Of a stretch of 14,913 bases of DNA, positions 6,402 to 13,792 are shown one piece after another; the first letter of the stretch is position 1, and the number at the start of each line of letters is the position of its first letter. The DNA comes from CAYPCH01 sp964409165 (lineage in GTDB: Bacteria > Bacillota > Clostridia > Acetivibrionales > Acetivibrionaceae). The notes under the pieces were generated by a model. The model searched no databases. It was given only the letters and a program-made list of their open reading frames with translations, and was not told the origin of the DNA. The stretch covers positions 1-14,913 of the forward strand of contig CAYPCH010000095.1 of NCBI GenBank assembly GCA_964409165.1, given 5' to 3'. The translations under genes were made by a program, and so were the position numbers.

Positions 6402-7413
6402 AAGACTCTCTCAGCCTTTCTCTTATTATTTCGCCCGAAATACTGTTCAATTTACCGACCATAATAATCCTTGCATTCTTAATTTCGGTTTCCTTTGCAA
6501 TAAGGTATGCTATCAGAGGCTCAATGCCCAACGAAATGTACTTGGCTTTTTTAACAAAGGAAATGATATAATTGTCTGAAAGCTTCTCAAACTTTGTAAG
6601 GCTTCCAGAGGTCTTAAAGTTCTCAATGCCTTCCTCCAAATATGGACCGCAGGGTTTGAATCTGAGGGCATCAATAAAGATATCAAGAGGAGAGTCAAGG
6701 TTATCAACAAACATCTTGCTGCTGATATTCCCATCCGGTATTAAGACCTTTTGCATGAAATCCCATGACTTTTTAAGGTTTTTTATTCTCAAGAAAATTT
6801 TAATATTTACAAGATCTATCATTATCATTACAAGGTTTTTAATAAAAGTGTTTTTTGACATAAGGGCTATTTCCCTCATGTGGATATAGCCTGCCTTATC
6901 AAGTATCAGATCTATAACCTGAGGATCCAATGTCCTTGTGTAGGTATCTATACATTCTTCAACGGCTTTTTTCATTGTAGAGGGCATTTCCTTCATATTC
7001 CTGTCCTTTATCATGGTTTTGAGCTTATCTGCTGGTATAGAACCTTGGTCTATGAGTATGTCAGTTCCGTTTTGACCTGAAAACTCACTTTTGAGTATAA
7101 CTTTAGCGTTATGATAGTCGTTTGCCAGAAGAAACAGATCAAAAACATCAGGTTCAGGAGCCATATCCTTAAGAAGGCTGTAGACTTTTTTATGTTCTTC
7201 TTTAAGAAGTTTTTCATATTCATAAACGCTGACAATATCAGAGCCGTGCTGACCATAGTTGGCTTCCACCAGCACTTTTAATGCATCTTCCGCAGACTTT
7301 GAGTCAATCATTCTTTCCAACTTATCCTTATCTAAAAGTCTTCTTTCAATAGCCCGAATTCTTCCTACAGAATATGCATAATGCGTATCATTTTTTCTTG
7401 TGTTTTTCGGCAA
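6394..7413 (-). CDS. ntpC/atpC: V-type ATP synthase/ATPase subunit C (AC39/subunit d family)
   Basis: This 339-residue, largely helical protein is the funnel-shaped socket that joins the D/F shaft to the K ring. Family features include YAYSVGRIRAIERRLLDKDKL near the N-terminus, a DLFLLANDYHNAKVILKSEF-like segment near 92-111, and the C-terminal GIEPLIAYLIAKETEIKNAR block. The length fits the AC39 family. The start is TTG at 7413, 9 nt after AAAGGAGG; no in-frame ATG precedes the conserved region. A 95-nt gap containing a 9-bp inverted repeat separates it from subunit E, the longest gap in the operon. Confidence 0.94.
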   Translation of the reverse strand: MPKNTRKNDTHYAYSVGRIRAIERRLLDKDKLERMIDSKSAEDALKVLVEANYGQHGSDIVSVYEYEKLLKEEHKKVYSLLKDMAPEPDVFDLFLLANDYHNAKVILKSEFSGQNGTDILIDQGSIPADKLKTMIKDRNMKEMPSTMKKAVEECIDTYTRTLDPQVIDLILDKAGYIHMREIALMSKNTFIKNLVMIMIDLVNIKIFLRIKNLKKSWDFMQKVLIPDGNISSKMFVDNLDSPLDIFIDALRFKPCGPYLEEGIENFKTSGSLTKFEKLSDNYIISFVKKAKYISLGIEPLIAYLIAKETEIKNARIIMVGKLNSISGEIIRERLRESYV

Positions 7414-7445
7414 ATCAAATCCCCTCCTTTCAAATTAAGCAATGA

Positions 7446-7474
7446 GTGAAATACTAGTGAAAGTTGTATTTCAC
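7446..7474 (-). repeat. Intra-operon hairpin between subunits E and C
   Basis: On the minus strand GTGAAATAC (7474-7466) and GTATTTCAC (7454-7446) are perfect 9-bp complements around an 11-nt loop, just upstream of the ribosome site of subunit C. There is no U run, so a processing or mRNA-stability role is more likely than termination. That role is inference. Confidence 0.5.
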
Positions 7475-7508
7475 CAATGCCGAATAATAAGCTTTACAAC
7501 ATACAGGG

Positions 7509-8105
7509 TCAGAACAGGGAATTAATTACTTCCGATTCTATGTCATCACGTTTCATCCTTATTATTGCTTCAAAGGAGTTATTGATTTCTATATTACCGG
7601 ATTTTAATATAAAACCGCCGTTTATATTTCTTGTATCGGAAGAAAGCTTCAAGCCTCCCTTAATTCCTTTAGCAGACAGCTTTTTATTAATATCCGCTAT
7701 AAAATCCGGAGAAAGCCTTTTTTTATCCCGGGGGGACAGAAGAATCTCTTCACTGCCACTTTCCGAAGAGTTTACAATCATTTCAATCAAAATGCTCTGG
7801 TATTCGATATCAGGAAGATTGGTAAGCTTCACAAGAGCGCTTGCAAAAGCCTCCTCAACTACTTCCTGCTTTGCTTTAAGCTTTTCTTTACGAGCCTCAA
7901 GCTCTGCAACAGCAATAAGTCTTTTCTTTACATCCAGAGCTTCCTTTTTTGCTTTTTCGATTATCTCACTCTTCTTTGAATCTGCTTCCTTCTTGGCGGA
8001 TTCAATTATTTCCGATGCCTTATCTTCGGCCCGTTTGATATTTGCTTCTGCAAGAAGGCGTGCTTCCTCCAATATTTTGTCTTTTAATTTTTCTGCTCCT
8101 GACAT
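7509..8105 (-). CDS. ntpE/atpE: V-type ATP synthase/ATPase subunit E (peripheral stalk)
   Basis: This 198-residue protein is the E subunit of the peripheral stalk, pairing with the small H-type subunit to hold the head still against rotation. Residues 1-90 are a Lys/Glu/Ala-rich heptad-like helix (KAKKEALDVKKRL is representative). The globular C-terminal part (about 95-198) contains the GGFILKSGNIEINNSFEAII segment that caps the head. AAGGGAG precedes the ATG by 9 nt, and the gene starts 17 nt after subunit K. An open antisense frame over it is the Ser/Ala-rich mirror of the coiled coil and is not a gene. Confidence 0.94.
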   Translation of the reverse strand: MSGAEKLKDKILEEARLLAEANIKRAEDKASEIIESAKKEADSKKSEIIEKAKKEALDVKKRLIAVAELEARKEKLKAKQEVVEEAFASALVKLTNLPDIEYQSILIEMIVNSSESGSEEILLSPRDKKRLSPDFIADINKKLSAKGIKGGLKLSSDTRNINGGFILKSGNIEINNSFEAIIRMKRDDIESEVINSLF

Positions 8106-8122
8106 TTGGAGACACTCCCTTT

Positions 8123-8617
8123 TTATATATTGATTCCAAATACCATAAGTATTGATGCAAGCAGTGCGAGAACCGCATACGTTTCAACCATTGCCGCAAA
8201 CATTATGGCCTTGGCAAGGTCTTCCGACCTTTTGGCAACAATTCCTATACCTGCTGCCGCAGTTCTTCCCTGAATGATAGCTGAAAGCAGTCCGACTATT
8301 GCTATAGGAAGTGCAGCTGCAAAAAACAGCAGACCTTGCTGTGGTGTGAGGACTACCGGAGTACCACCCACAAGCCCTATTTTGTTAAGGATAACAAATG
8401 CTGTAAGAAGGCCGTATATGCCCTGTGTGCCCGGGAGGGCTTGTAGCAAAAGAGTTTGACCGAATTTGTCAGGATCCTCGGTTATTAGACCGGCAGCAGC
8501 CTCACCAACAAGACCTACTCCTTTTGCCGAGCCTATTCCAGCAAGAATAACTGCAAGAGCTGCACCGGTAAGTGCCAAAACATTACCATTAAATAAAACA
8601 TCCACCCAAAAATTCAT
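8123..8617 (-). CDS. ntpK: V-type ATP synthase/ATPase subunit K (rotor ring proteolipid, Na+-type)
   Basis: This 164-residue, four-helix duplicated proteolipid forms the rotating ring. The two halves are recognisable: SAKGVGLVGEAAAGL (30-44) and QGRTAAAGIGIVAKR (116-130) lead into LLLQALPGTQGIYGLL (56-71) and MFAAMVETYAVLALL (139-153). The ion-binding carboxylate is E145 in the second hairpin only. The E. hirae Na+ ligands L61, T64, Q65, Q110 and E139 appear here as L61, T64, Q65, Q116 and E145; the shift of six comes from a longer central loop. This signature points to Na+ coupling. The ATG is 2 nt after the stop of subunit I, and its ribosome site (AAGGAGG) lies in the last codons of I. Confidence 0.96.
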   Translation of the reverse strand: MNFWVDVLFNGNVLALTGAALAVILAGIGSAKGVGLVGEAAAGLITEDPDKFGQTLLLQALPGTQGIYGLLTAFVILNKIGLVGGTPVVLTPQQGLLFFAAALPIAIVGLLSAIIQGRTAAAGIGIVAKRSEDLAKAIMFAAMVETYAVLALLASILMVFGINI

Positions 8618-8619
8618 AA

Positions 8620-10593
8620 TTAAATTGCCTCCTTATCATTTATGCTTATATATTTTGTGTTTCTTTTAAAGGGTTGAAAGTCTTTACCACCGCCCTCATA
8701 AAATTTGCTGAAAAACTCTACATACTGTAGACGGCTTGAATGAACGTAAGCGCCCAATGCGTTGATCGCTATATTAAATAAATGTCCGATAGTAAAAACG
8801 ATAATAAGTACTATTATGCCAAATACATTGAATCCTAACAGGGTTCCCACTGTGTTTATAACTGTTGCGATTACACCTGTGGCAAGACCCAGTGCAAGAA
8901 GCCTTGAATAGGACAGCACATCGCTCAGGTACCCTGTCACATTATACAGGCTCAGAATGCCTGAAAATAGTTTCTTGATAATGTTTTTCTGTGTTCTTCC
9001 CTGAGTAAGTATAAGGACAATTACACCGGAAATAGCCATGTATTTGCCGATTGTACCTAAAGTACCTCCTATAGCCAAAAGGGGAAGACCTATAAGCACA
9101 AGATACCAGGAACCTATATCAAACAGTGCATCCCAAGGCTTGCCATCTTTTATCATGAGGTATGCATTTACTGCCATACCTGTAAACAAGTGAACAGCTC
9201 CGAATATCATGGACCATATGAGAAGCTTCATCGGGTCATCCAAAGGATTGAACCATATCGGTGGGAGTACCGGGTTACCCGGAGCTCTGCCGGCAATAAG
9301 ATCAAGGATGTTTCCGAACCATCCTCCGAATAAAGCTCCCCAAAAAATGGTTGATATCCCTCCTAAGAACATAAGCCTTACAAGCTTTGACAGTATGCCT
9401 TCAAATTTGAATTTTAAAAGCAGTATTCCGGAAACTATGGCTAAAAAAAGACCATATCCTGCGTCACTTACCATTAGACCAAAAAATACAAAGAAAAAAG
9501 GTGCCATGAAAATATTAGGGTCAATTCCTCCTGATTTGGGCTGGCTGTACATCTGTGTAATCATTTCAAAGGGTTGAACAATAGCCGGATTGTTCAAAAG
9601 TATCGGAAACTCCTCATCAGTTTCGGGATTCTTTATTTCAACAATGCAGTCAGTAAGAGAGTTTAAACGGCTTTCAACCTTTTCGCTTAATTTTGCTGGA
9701 ACCCAGCCTTCGAGCATGAAAATTCTATCTGTTTTTACCATGTTGCCAAGAATCTTATTCCTGTCTCTCTCTGTTGTCAGGTGATCATAAAGTACTTCGA
9801 GGTCATCTTTAAAGCTTGCGAAAGACCCAATTTTGTTTTCTATTTCTTCCGTTTCCTTATTGATCTTTTCGGTCTCATGGGAGGCATGGTTGATATTAAT
9901 GGCGGCTGTTCCTTCCATGTCTTTAAAAGTCAGCTTTGAAAAGCCATACTTTTTTAATATTTGCAGAACATCTTCCTCCCGTGGAGTATGGTAAATGATC
10001 AGCAAATAACTTTGATCCTTGTCACTGTTAATAATGTCAACAAAGCTTTCCTGAACCTGTTCCGATAGCTCCTGACTCAACAGACCAGTATCCGTTATTG
10101 CAGGAACAACACCCGTCAGAATAGTTGTTGTTCTTGTAAAAGTCATATCAAGAGGAATTGTCAGTGGCTTCCAAGGCTCCAAGCTTAAAATAAGGTTTGC
10201 ATATTTGTTTTTTTCTGATTTCAGGGTTGACAGCCTTTCATCAAATTGATGTATTTGATTGACAACAGACCATAATTTATCAGTGTTTTGAATTACCATG
10301 CCATACTCGCTTATACTTACGTTGCGTTTAGAGGGAAACAGACTTTTTTTTCTTTTATCGTATTTACTAAGGTAATCAATACATGACTTGACTTTGTTTA
10401 TGTTTTCATCGAGTTTTGCTACCTCTTCGCTGTTTCCGTCACTTATGACAAGATCCTTCCATTCCTCGAGAGATGCTTTTTGTGTAGAATCAATAATCTC
10501 TACTACACCAATTTTCATAAGGCCTTCGATTATGCGTTCCTTATCTGCTTCAAGACCAATAAGAGAAAGTTTATTCATTTTTACTATTGCCAT
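8620..10593 (-). CDS. ntpI/atpI: V-type ATP synthase/ATPase subunit I (membrane stator, a-subunit)
   Basis: This 657-residue protein is the stator that provides the ion half-channels. Residues 1-340 form the cytoplasmic arm with coiled coils (about 55-135 and 235-280), where the E/H stalks attach. Residues 360-615 contain about eight membrane helices. The channel arginines are R564 in SDVLSYSRLLALGLATG and R621 in YVHSSRLQYVEFFSKFY, the two conserved positions of the family (R573 and R629 in E. hirae NtpI, from memory). The FGLMVSDAGYG motif at 371-381 is also characteristic. Its ATG overlaps the end of the preceding stalk gene by 10 nt, implying coupled translation. Confidence 0.96.
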   Translation of the reverse strand: MAIVKMNKLSLIGLEADKERIIEGLMKIGVVEIIDSTQKASLEEWKDLVISDGNSEEVAKLDENINKVKSCIDYLSKYDKRKKSLFPSKRNVSISEYGMVIQNTDKLWSVVNQIHQFDERLSTLKSEKNKYANLILSLEPWKPLTIPLDMTFTRTTTILTGVVPAITDTGLLSQELSEQVQESFVDIINSDKDQSYLLIIYHTPREEDVLQILKKYGFSKLTFKDMEGTAAININHASHETEKINKETEEIENKIGSFASFKDDLEVLYDHLTTERDRNKILGNMVKTDRIFMLEGWVPAKLSEKVESRLNSLTDCIVEIKNPETDEEFPILLNNPAIVQPFEMITQMYSQPKSGGIDPNIFMAPFFFVFFGLMVSDAGYGLFLAIVSGILLLKFKFEGILSKLVRLMFLGGISTIFWGALFGGWFGNILDLIAGRAPGNPVLPPIWFNPLDDPMKLLIWSMIFGAVHLFTGMAVNAYLMIKDGKPWDALFDIGSWYLVLIGLPLLAIGGTLGTIGKYMAISGVIVLILTQGRTQKNIIKKLFSGILSLYNVTGYLSDVLSYSRLLALGLATGVIATVINTVGTLLGFNVFGIIVLIIVFTIGHLFNIAINALGAYVHSSRLQYVEFFSKFYEGGGKDFQPFKRNTKYISINDKEAI

Positions 10594-10907
10594 TTATGGT
10601 TCACAACCCTTCCTATTATGACCTCTACTGCCTTATCAAGATTTTCTCTTGCATGGGATTTGATATCCTGACACTCTTGGGAAATCTTGGATTTAAGTTT
10701 TTTAATTTCAATTTCTGCATCTTTTTCAGCGTCCTTTATAATTTTAGAAGCATCTTGCTCGGCTTCTTCCAAAGCCTGTTGCGACAGACTGTATGACTGG
10801 TCGCTTGCCTCTGAAAGAATCTGACGTGAATTTTCCAGAGACTGTTTTCTGATTTCATCAGCTTCTGATTCGGTTTGCTTAATTGACTTGATTATATCGA
10901 TCGACAC
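10584..10907 (-). CDS. ntpF: V-type ATP synthase/ATPase small stalk subunit (G/H type, NtpF-like)
   Basis: This 107-residue Glu/Lys/Ala/Ser-rich protein is predicted to be one continuous coiled coil (for example EEAEQDASKIIKDAEKDAEI) and matches the small peripheral-stalk subunit that pairs with E. Its position as first gene of the operon directly before subunit I is the ntpF position of E. hirae. The start is GTG at 10907 with AAGGTGGTGA upstream; no in-frame ATG exists nearby. The stop overlaps the start of subunit I. Sequence is poorly conserved in this family, so the call rests on composition, size and context. Confidence 0.88.
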   Translation of the reverse strand: MSIDIIKSIKQTESEADEIRKQSLENSRQILSEASDQSYSLSQQALEEAEQDASKIIKDAEKDAEIEIKKLKSKISQECQDIKSHARENLDKAVEVIIGRVVNHKWQ

Positions 10908-10975
10908 CTGATCACCACCTTGCGTATTATATATTTTAATGATACTATCACATATTTATACAAGGCACAATATAA

Positions 10976-11004
10976 ATAATAACACTATGAAAAGTATATA
11001 TCAA
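10976..11004 (-). promoter_or_regulatory. Promoter of the V-type ATPase operon
   Basis: On the minus strand TTGATA (11004-10999), a 17-nt spacer and TATTAT (10981-10976) each match the sigma-A consensus at five of six bases. Transcription would start near 10969, giving a leader of about 60 nt with no obvious riboswitch. A second, weaker pair (TTGTGC, 17 nt, TAGTAT) lies about 20 nt closer to the gene. A 10-bp palindrome TTTGCGCAAA (11028-11037) sits 23 nt upstream of the -35 and might bind a regulator. Confidence 0.65.
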
Positions 11005-11124
11005 GATTCAAACTACAAAAATCAATTTTTGCGCAAATTAATAAAGTTTTGTGTTTAAAATTAATAAAAAAGGGTATATTTTAATCTTAAAAAAATATAG
11101 CTTCCACTACTATCGTTTGTTTAA

Positions 11125-11147
11125 CGCTTATTTGAAGCCAAATAGCG
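11125..11147. repeat. Imperfect inverted repeat in the divergent intergenic region
   Basis: CGCTTATTTG (11125-11134) and CAAATAGCG (11139-11147) are complementary apart from one bulged T, around an AAGC loop. The 392-bp region 10908-11299 between the ATPase operon and the secreted protein gene is otherwise very AT-rich. Besides the ATPase promoter I see TATAAT at 11239-11244 on the plus strand without a convincing -35. Confidence 0.35.
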
Positions 11148-11299
11148 ACGTGAAAAAAGTGAAAGCAATATTTTACTCATTCCTTAACTTTATGGGAAAT
11201 ATTAATAATAATGAACTTTTTATATAGTATAGACGTCATATAATATATAATATAAGAAGACAGTAAAAATTCCAAAACTTAAAGAAAGGGGAAAAAGTG

Positions 11300-12430
11300 A
11301 TGTGCAGGCTGAAAAGGTTGTTGATTTTTTCCGTTGCAGTTGCTCTTATCCTTAGTTGTGTACCTGTTTTTGCGGAAAATAACGGTATATGGACCAAGGA
11401 AGAAATACAAAACCAACTGACTCTTAAAGAGCAACAGATTGAAGTATTAAAAGTTGTGCTGACTACGGTAACAGAGCAGTACGGAGAGGATTCGAAAGAA
11501 GTTGAAGAGGTGGAGGAACAGCTTGAAACCCTTGACAAAAACTTGGAGAGACTCAGAATGGAATTGAACAATATAGAAGAAAAGGAAAAAGGCAATTCAC
11601 AAGAGCAAATAGTGTTAGAAGGATATTTAGCACTTAATGATTTAGAAGGTGGGTTTTACGAGGTTGATGGATACAGGTTGTCGGGGGCTTTTTCATTTGG
11701 GGATTATGGAGGAAAACTGCTAAGAGTTACAGGCAGAGAAGATACTTCACCAAGTATTTACATGAATAAAGGGATTTTGGTAAGTAGCATTGAGGAATTG
11801 GACCCGAAAGAGTACATAAAAAGCATTATGGATATGGTTGACCGATCCATTAATGAAGCTGAGAAGGTTGAGAAGAACATTCCGAATTATATAATACAAT
11901 ACGGCGAGAGCTCTTCAGAGATCAACTTATATAAGGAAGATATGCGGACATTGTTTATGGATTCGGTGAATATGCTTGAAAAGCTCATAGAAATAGACAG
12001 AAGTAATGCAGATATGGATAAGTATGCAAAACTTGGCAAGGCACTAAGCAGGCTAGGTGACAGTATAAGTATATATGTAGACGGTAAAAAACCTTTGTTT
12101 GAACCGGAAGTATCCCCTATGATAGAGGAAGGACGTACCCTTGTTCCCTTCAGGGCAGTTGCTGAGTGCATCGGAGCTGAAGTATCATGGGACGGAGATT
12201 TAAGGAAGGTTACCGTTAAAAAAGATGACAGGCTGGTTGAACTTGTTATAGGAGACAAAACTGCTCATGTAAACGGGAATGCAGTGGAGCTTGATGTACC
12301 GGCAAAAATATTATACGGAAGGACTGTATTGCCTTTAAGGTTCGTGAGTGAATCCCTCGATGCAACTGTCCAATGGGTGCCCGATGGGAAGGTAATAGTT
12401 ATTTCGGGTAATAAAAAGGATACTGTTTGA
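11300..12430 (+). CDS. Secreted coiled-coil protein with copper-amine-oxidase N-terminal-like domain
   Basis: This 376-residue protein has a signal peptide (residues 1-25, cleavage likely at VFA|EN; a cysteine at 20 gives a poor lipobox). A Glu/Lys-rich coiled coil follows (about 33-98), then a beta-rich segment (about 103-165, EGYLALNDLEGGFYEVDGY) that could be an OB-like domain, then a helical part (about 168-250). The C-terminal Cu_amine_oxidN1-type domain (about 256-368) has two related blocks, GRTLVPFRAVAECIGAEVSW and GRTVLPLRFVSESLDATVQW. That domain is common in clostridial cell-surface proteins and does not imply amine oxidase activity; it lacks any oxidase catalytic domain. ATG at 11300 is preferred (AAAGGGG 8 nt upstream) over an in-frame GTG one codon earlier. 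It meets the next gene tail to tail, 2 bp apart. Function unknown. Confidence 0.85.
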   Translation: MCRLKRLLIFSVAVALILSCVPVFAENNGIWTKEEIQNQLTLKEQQIEVLKVVLTTVTEQYGEDSKEVEEVEEQLETLDKNLERLRMELNNIEEKEKGNSQEQIVLEGYLALNDLEGGFYEVDGYRLSGAFSFGDYGGKLLRVTGREDTSPSIYMNKGILVSSIEELDPKEYIKSIMDMVDRSINEAEKVEKNIPNYIIQYGESSSEINLYKEDMRTLFMDSVNMLEKLIEIDRSNADMDKYAKLGKALSRLGDSISIYVDGKKPLFEPEVSPMIEEGRTLVPFRAVAECIGAEVSWDGDLRKVTVKKDDRLVELVIGDKTAHVNGNAVELDVPAKILYGRTVLPLRFVSESLDATVQWVPDGKVIVISGNKKDTV

Positions 12431-12432
12431 TG

Positions 12433-13509
12433 TTATGCTTTATGTGTGTTTGCTTTTTCGTACTTATATATTTGTTGAACATTTTTCACAGTCACTTTCA
12501 ATGCTGCGTATAAAGGCACGGCAAGAAGAAGTCCTAAAAACCCGTACAATGATGAGCCGATAAGAAGGAGAAGTATTACCGTGACCGGATGCACATTAAG
12601 CCTCTGTCCCATTACATGCGGAGAAATAAAGTTGTTGTCAATCTGCTGTGTAACCATCATTACAAGAATTACCTTCAAAATCATGAATGGGCTGATAGTC
12701 AAACTGACTAGAATGGCAGGGATAATACCTATAGTCGGACCAAAGAAAGGAACAAGTGAGGTAATCATTGCAAATATTGCAAGTATCAAAGCGTACTTTA
12801 TTTCTATAATCATATACCCTATAAACATCATTATTCCTATAGCAAAGGCAACCAACATCTGCCCTACTATATAGGAAGACAATGCATTGTCTATATCCTT
12901 GAATATTTTTTCTGCCTGATTGTAACGCTTGCGCGGGAAATATCCCAGTAAGGTTTTTGTAAAATGCTCGTCATCTTTTAACAGGTAAAAAAGAATAAAA
13001 GGAACCATTAATATCAGAGTTCCGACATTTGTAACTGTTGATACAAAGCCAAAGAAGTACCGACTGAGATTATTGGCAACGTTTCCTGCCATTTGCCCCG
13101 CTTTCTGCTTGAATTCATCAATGGGCAGGAATTCAAGCCACTCATTGTTCAGAATGTTTTCCTGAAATGTAGTGTAGTTGGGAAGTTGGGTCAGCAATTG
13201 GCTGAACTGCTTGAACTGTTCAACAACTATTGCTCCCATATATGTACTTATAATTACAAAAAGGAATACAGTAATTATAAAGCTCAATACGATAGCAATT
13301 GATTTTGGAATTCGAATTTTCATAAGAAGTCTTACAAGCGGTCTTAATATATAGTAGAATATTCCTGATGCCAGAAGAGGTGCGAATATGGATGCAACAA
13401 GCATTTTAAAAGGCATAAGGAAAAAATCAATCTTTCCCAGCATATATATTATAAGAAGTGTCAGGAGTATTCCTGTGCCAAATTTGAAAAACTTATGGTT
13501 GAACCACAT
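12433..13509 (-). CDS. AI-2E family (PerM-like) membrane transporter
   Basis: This 358-residue polytopic membrane protein of the AI-2E/UPF0118 family has about seven to eight helices. Recognisable are the N-terminal helical hairpins (about 11-95), the soluble loop (about 98-150), IVGQMLVAFAIG (214-225), SLVPFFGPTIGIIPA (251-265) and the signature NNFISPHVMGQRLNVHPVTV (292-311) before the final helices. Family members have been linked to autoinducer-2 export and, in some cases, Na+/H+ antiport; the substrate cannot be read from sequence. The frame is open to 13611, but ATG at 13509 is chosen: GGAGG lies 7 nt upstream, it aligns with the family start, and a promoter (13577-13549) lies inside the would-be extension. 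Its stop is 2 bp from that of the convergent gene, with no terminator between them. Confidence 0.9.
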   Translation of the reverse strand: MWFNHKFFKFGTGILLTLLIIYMLGKIDFFLMPFKMLVASIFAPLLASGIFYYILRPLVRLLMKIRIPKSIAIVLSFIITVFLFVIISTYMGAIVVEQFKQFSQLLTQLPNYTTFQENILNNEWLEFLPIDEFKQKAGQMAGNVANNLSRYFFGFVSTVTNVGTLILMVPFILFYLLKDDEHFTKTLLGYFPRKRYNQAEKIFKDIDNALSSYIVGQMLVAFAIGIMMFIGYMIIEIKYALILAIFAMITSLVPFFGPTIGIIPAILVSLTISPFMILKVILVMMVTQQIDNNFISPHVMGQRLNVHPVTVILLLLIGSSLYGFLGLLLAVPLYAALKVTVKNVQQIYKYEKANTHKA

Positions 13510-13548
13510 ATTAGAACCTCCGCCTATAAATTCATTGAATATAAATAT

Positions 13549-13577
13549 ATCATACCAAAGCATAAATCTGCAATCAA
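13549..13577 (-). promoter_or_regulatory. Promoter of the AI-2E family transporter gene
   Basis: On the minus strand TTGATT (13577-13572), a 17-nt spacer and TATGAT (13554-13549) form a good sigma-A promoter about 40 nt upstream of the chosen ATG. Its -35 box begins only 7 bp from the 29-bp hairpin repeat at 13585-13613. Confidence 0.6.
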
Positions 13578-13584
13578 AAATATT

Positions 13585-13613
13585 AAGTGTCAGGGGACGG
13601 TTCTTTGACACTT
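13585..13613. repeat. 29-bp hairpin repeat, copy 1
   Basis: AAGTGTCA (13585-13592) and TGACACTT (13606-13613) form a perfect 8-bp stem around GGGGACGGTTCTT. Followed by TTTT, it could also act as a terminator on the plus strand. It is nearly identical, in inverted orientation, to copy 2 at 13793-13821. Confidence 0.8.
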
Positions 13614-13792
13614 TTTTAGATTAAGGCTAAGTATGAAGCATTTAATAAATCAAGGAGATCCTCAAAGACGGCAGACCAATGTTATAACGCCTAAGCCCCA
13701 AATATTGGCATATCAACTTTCGAAAGTAACGTATTATAAGCTTATATTCCTAATCCGACTAATAAAAAAAGTACAATTAACTTACAAACTTT

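Noticed and set aside
7477..8133. Plus-strand open frame (218 codons) over the subunit E gene
   Set aside because: It is the Ser/Ala/Phe-rich mirror of a Lys/Glu-rich coiled coil on the other strand. It has no ribosome site, and subunit E is unambiguous.
10908..10969. Riboswitch (for example a Na+-sensing RNA) in the ATPase operon leader
   Set aside because: The leader from the best promoter is only about 60 nt, AT-rich, and shows no stable multi-helix fold or terminator before the first gene.
13510..13611. N-terminal extension of the AI-2E transporter from ATG 13611
   Set aside because: The extension would include the promoter and part of the hairpin repeat, lacks family similarity, and the ATG at 13509 has an ideal ribosome site.
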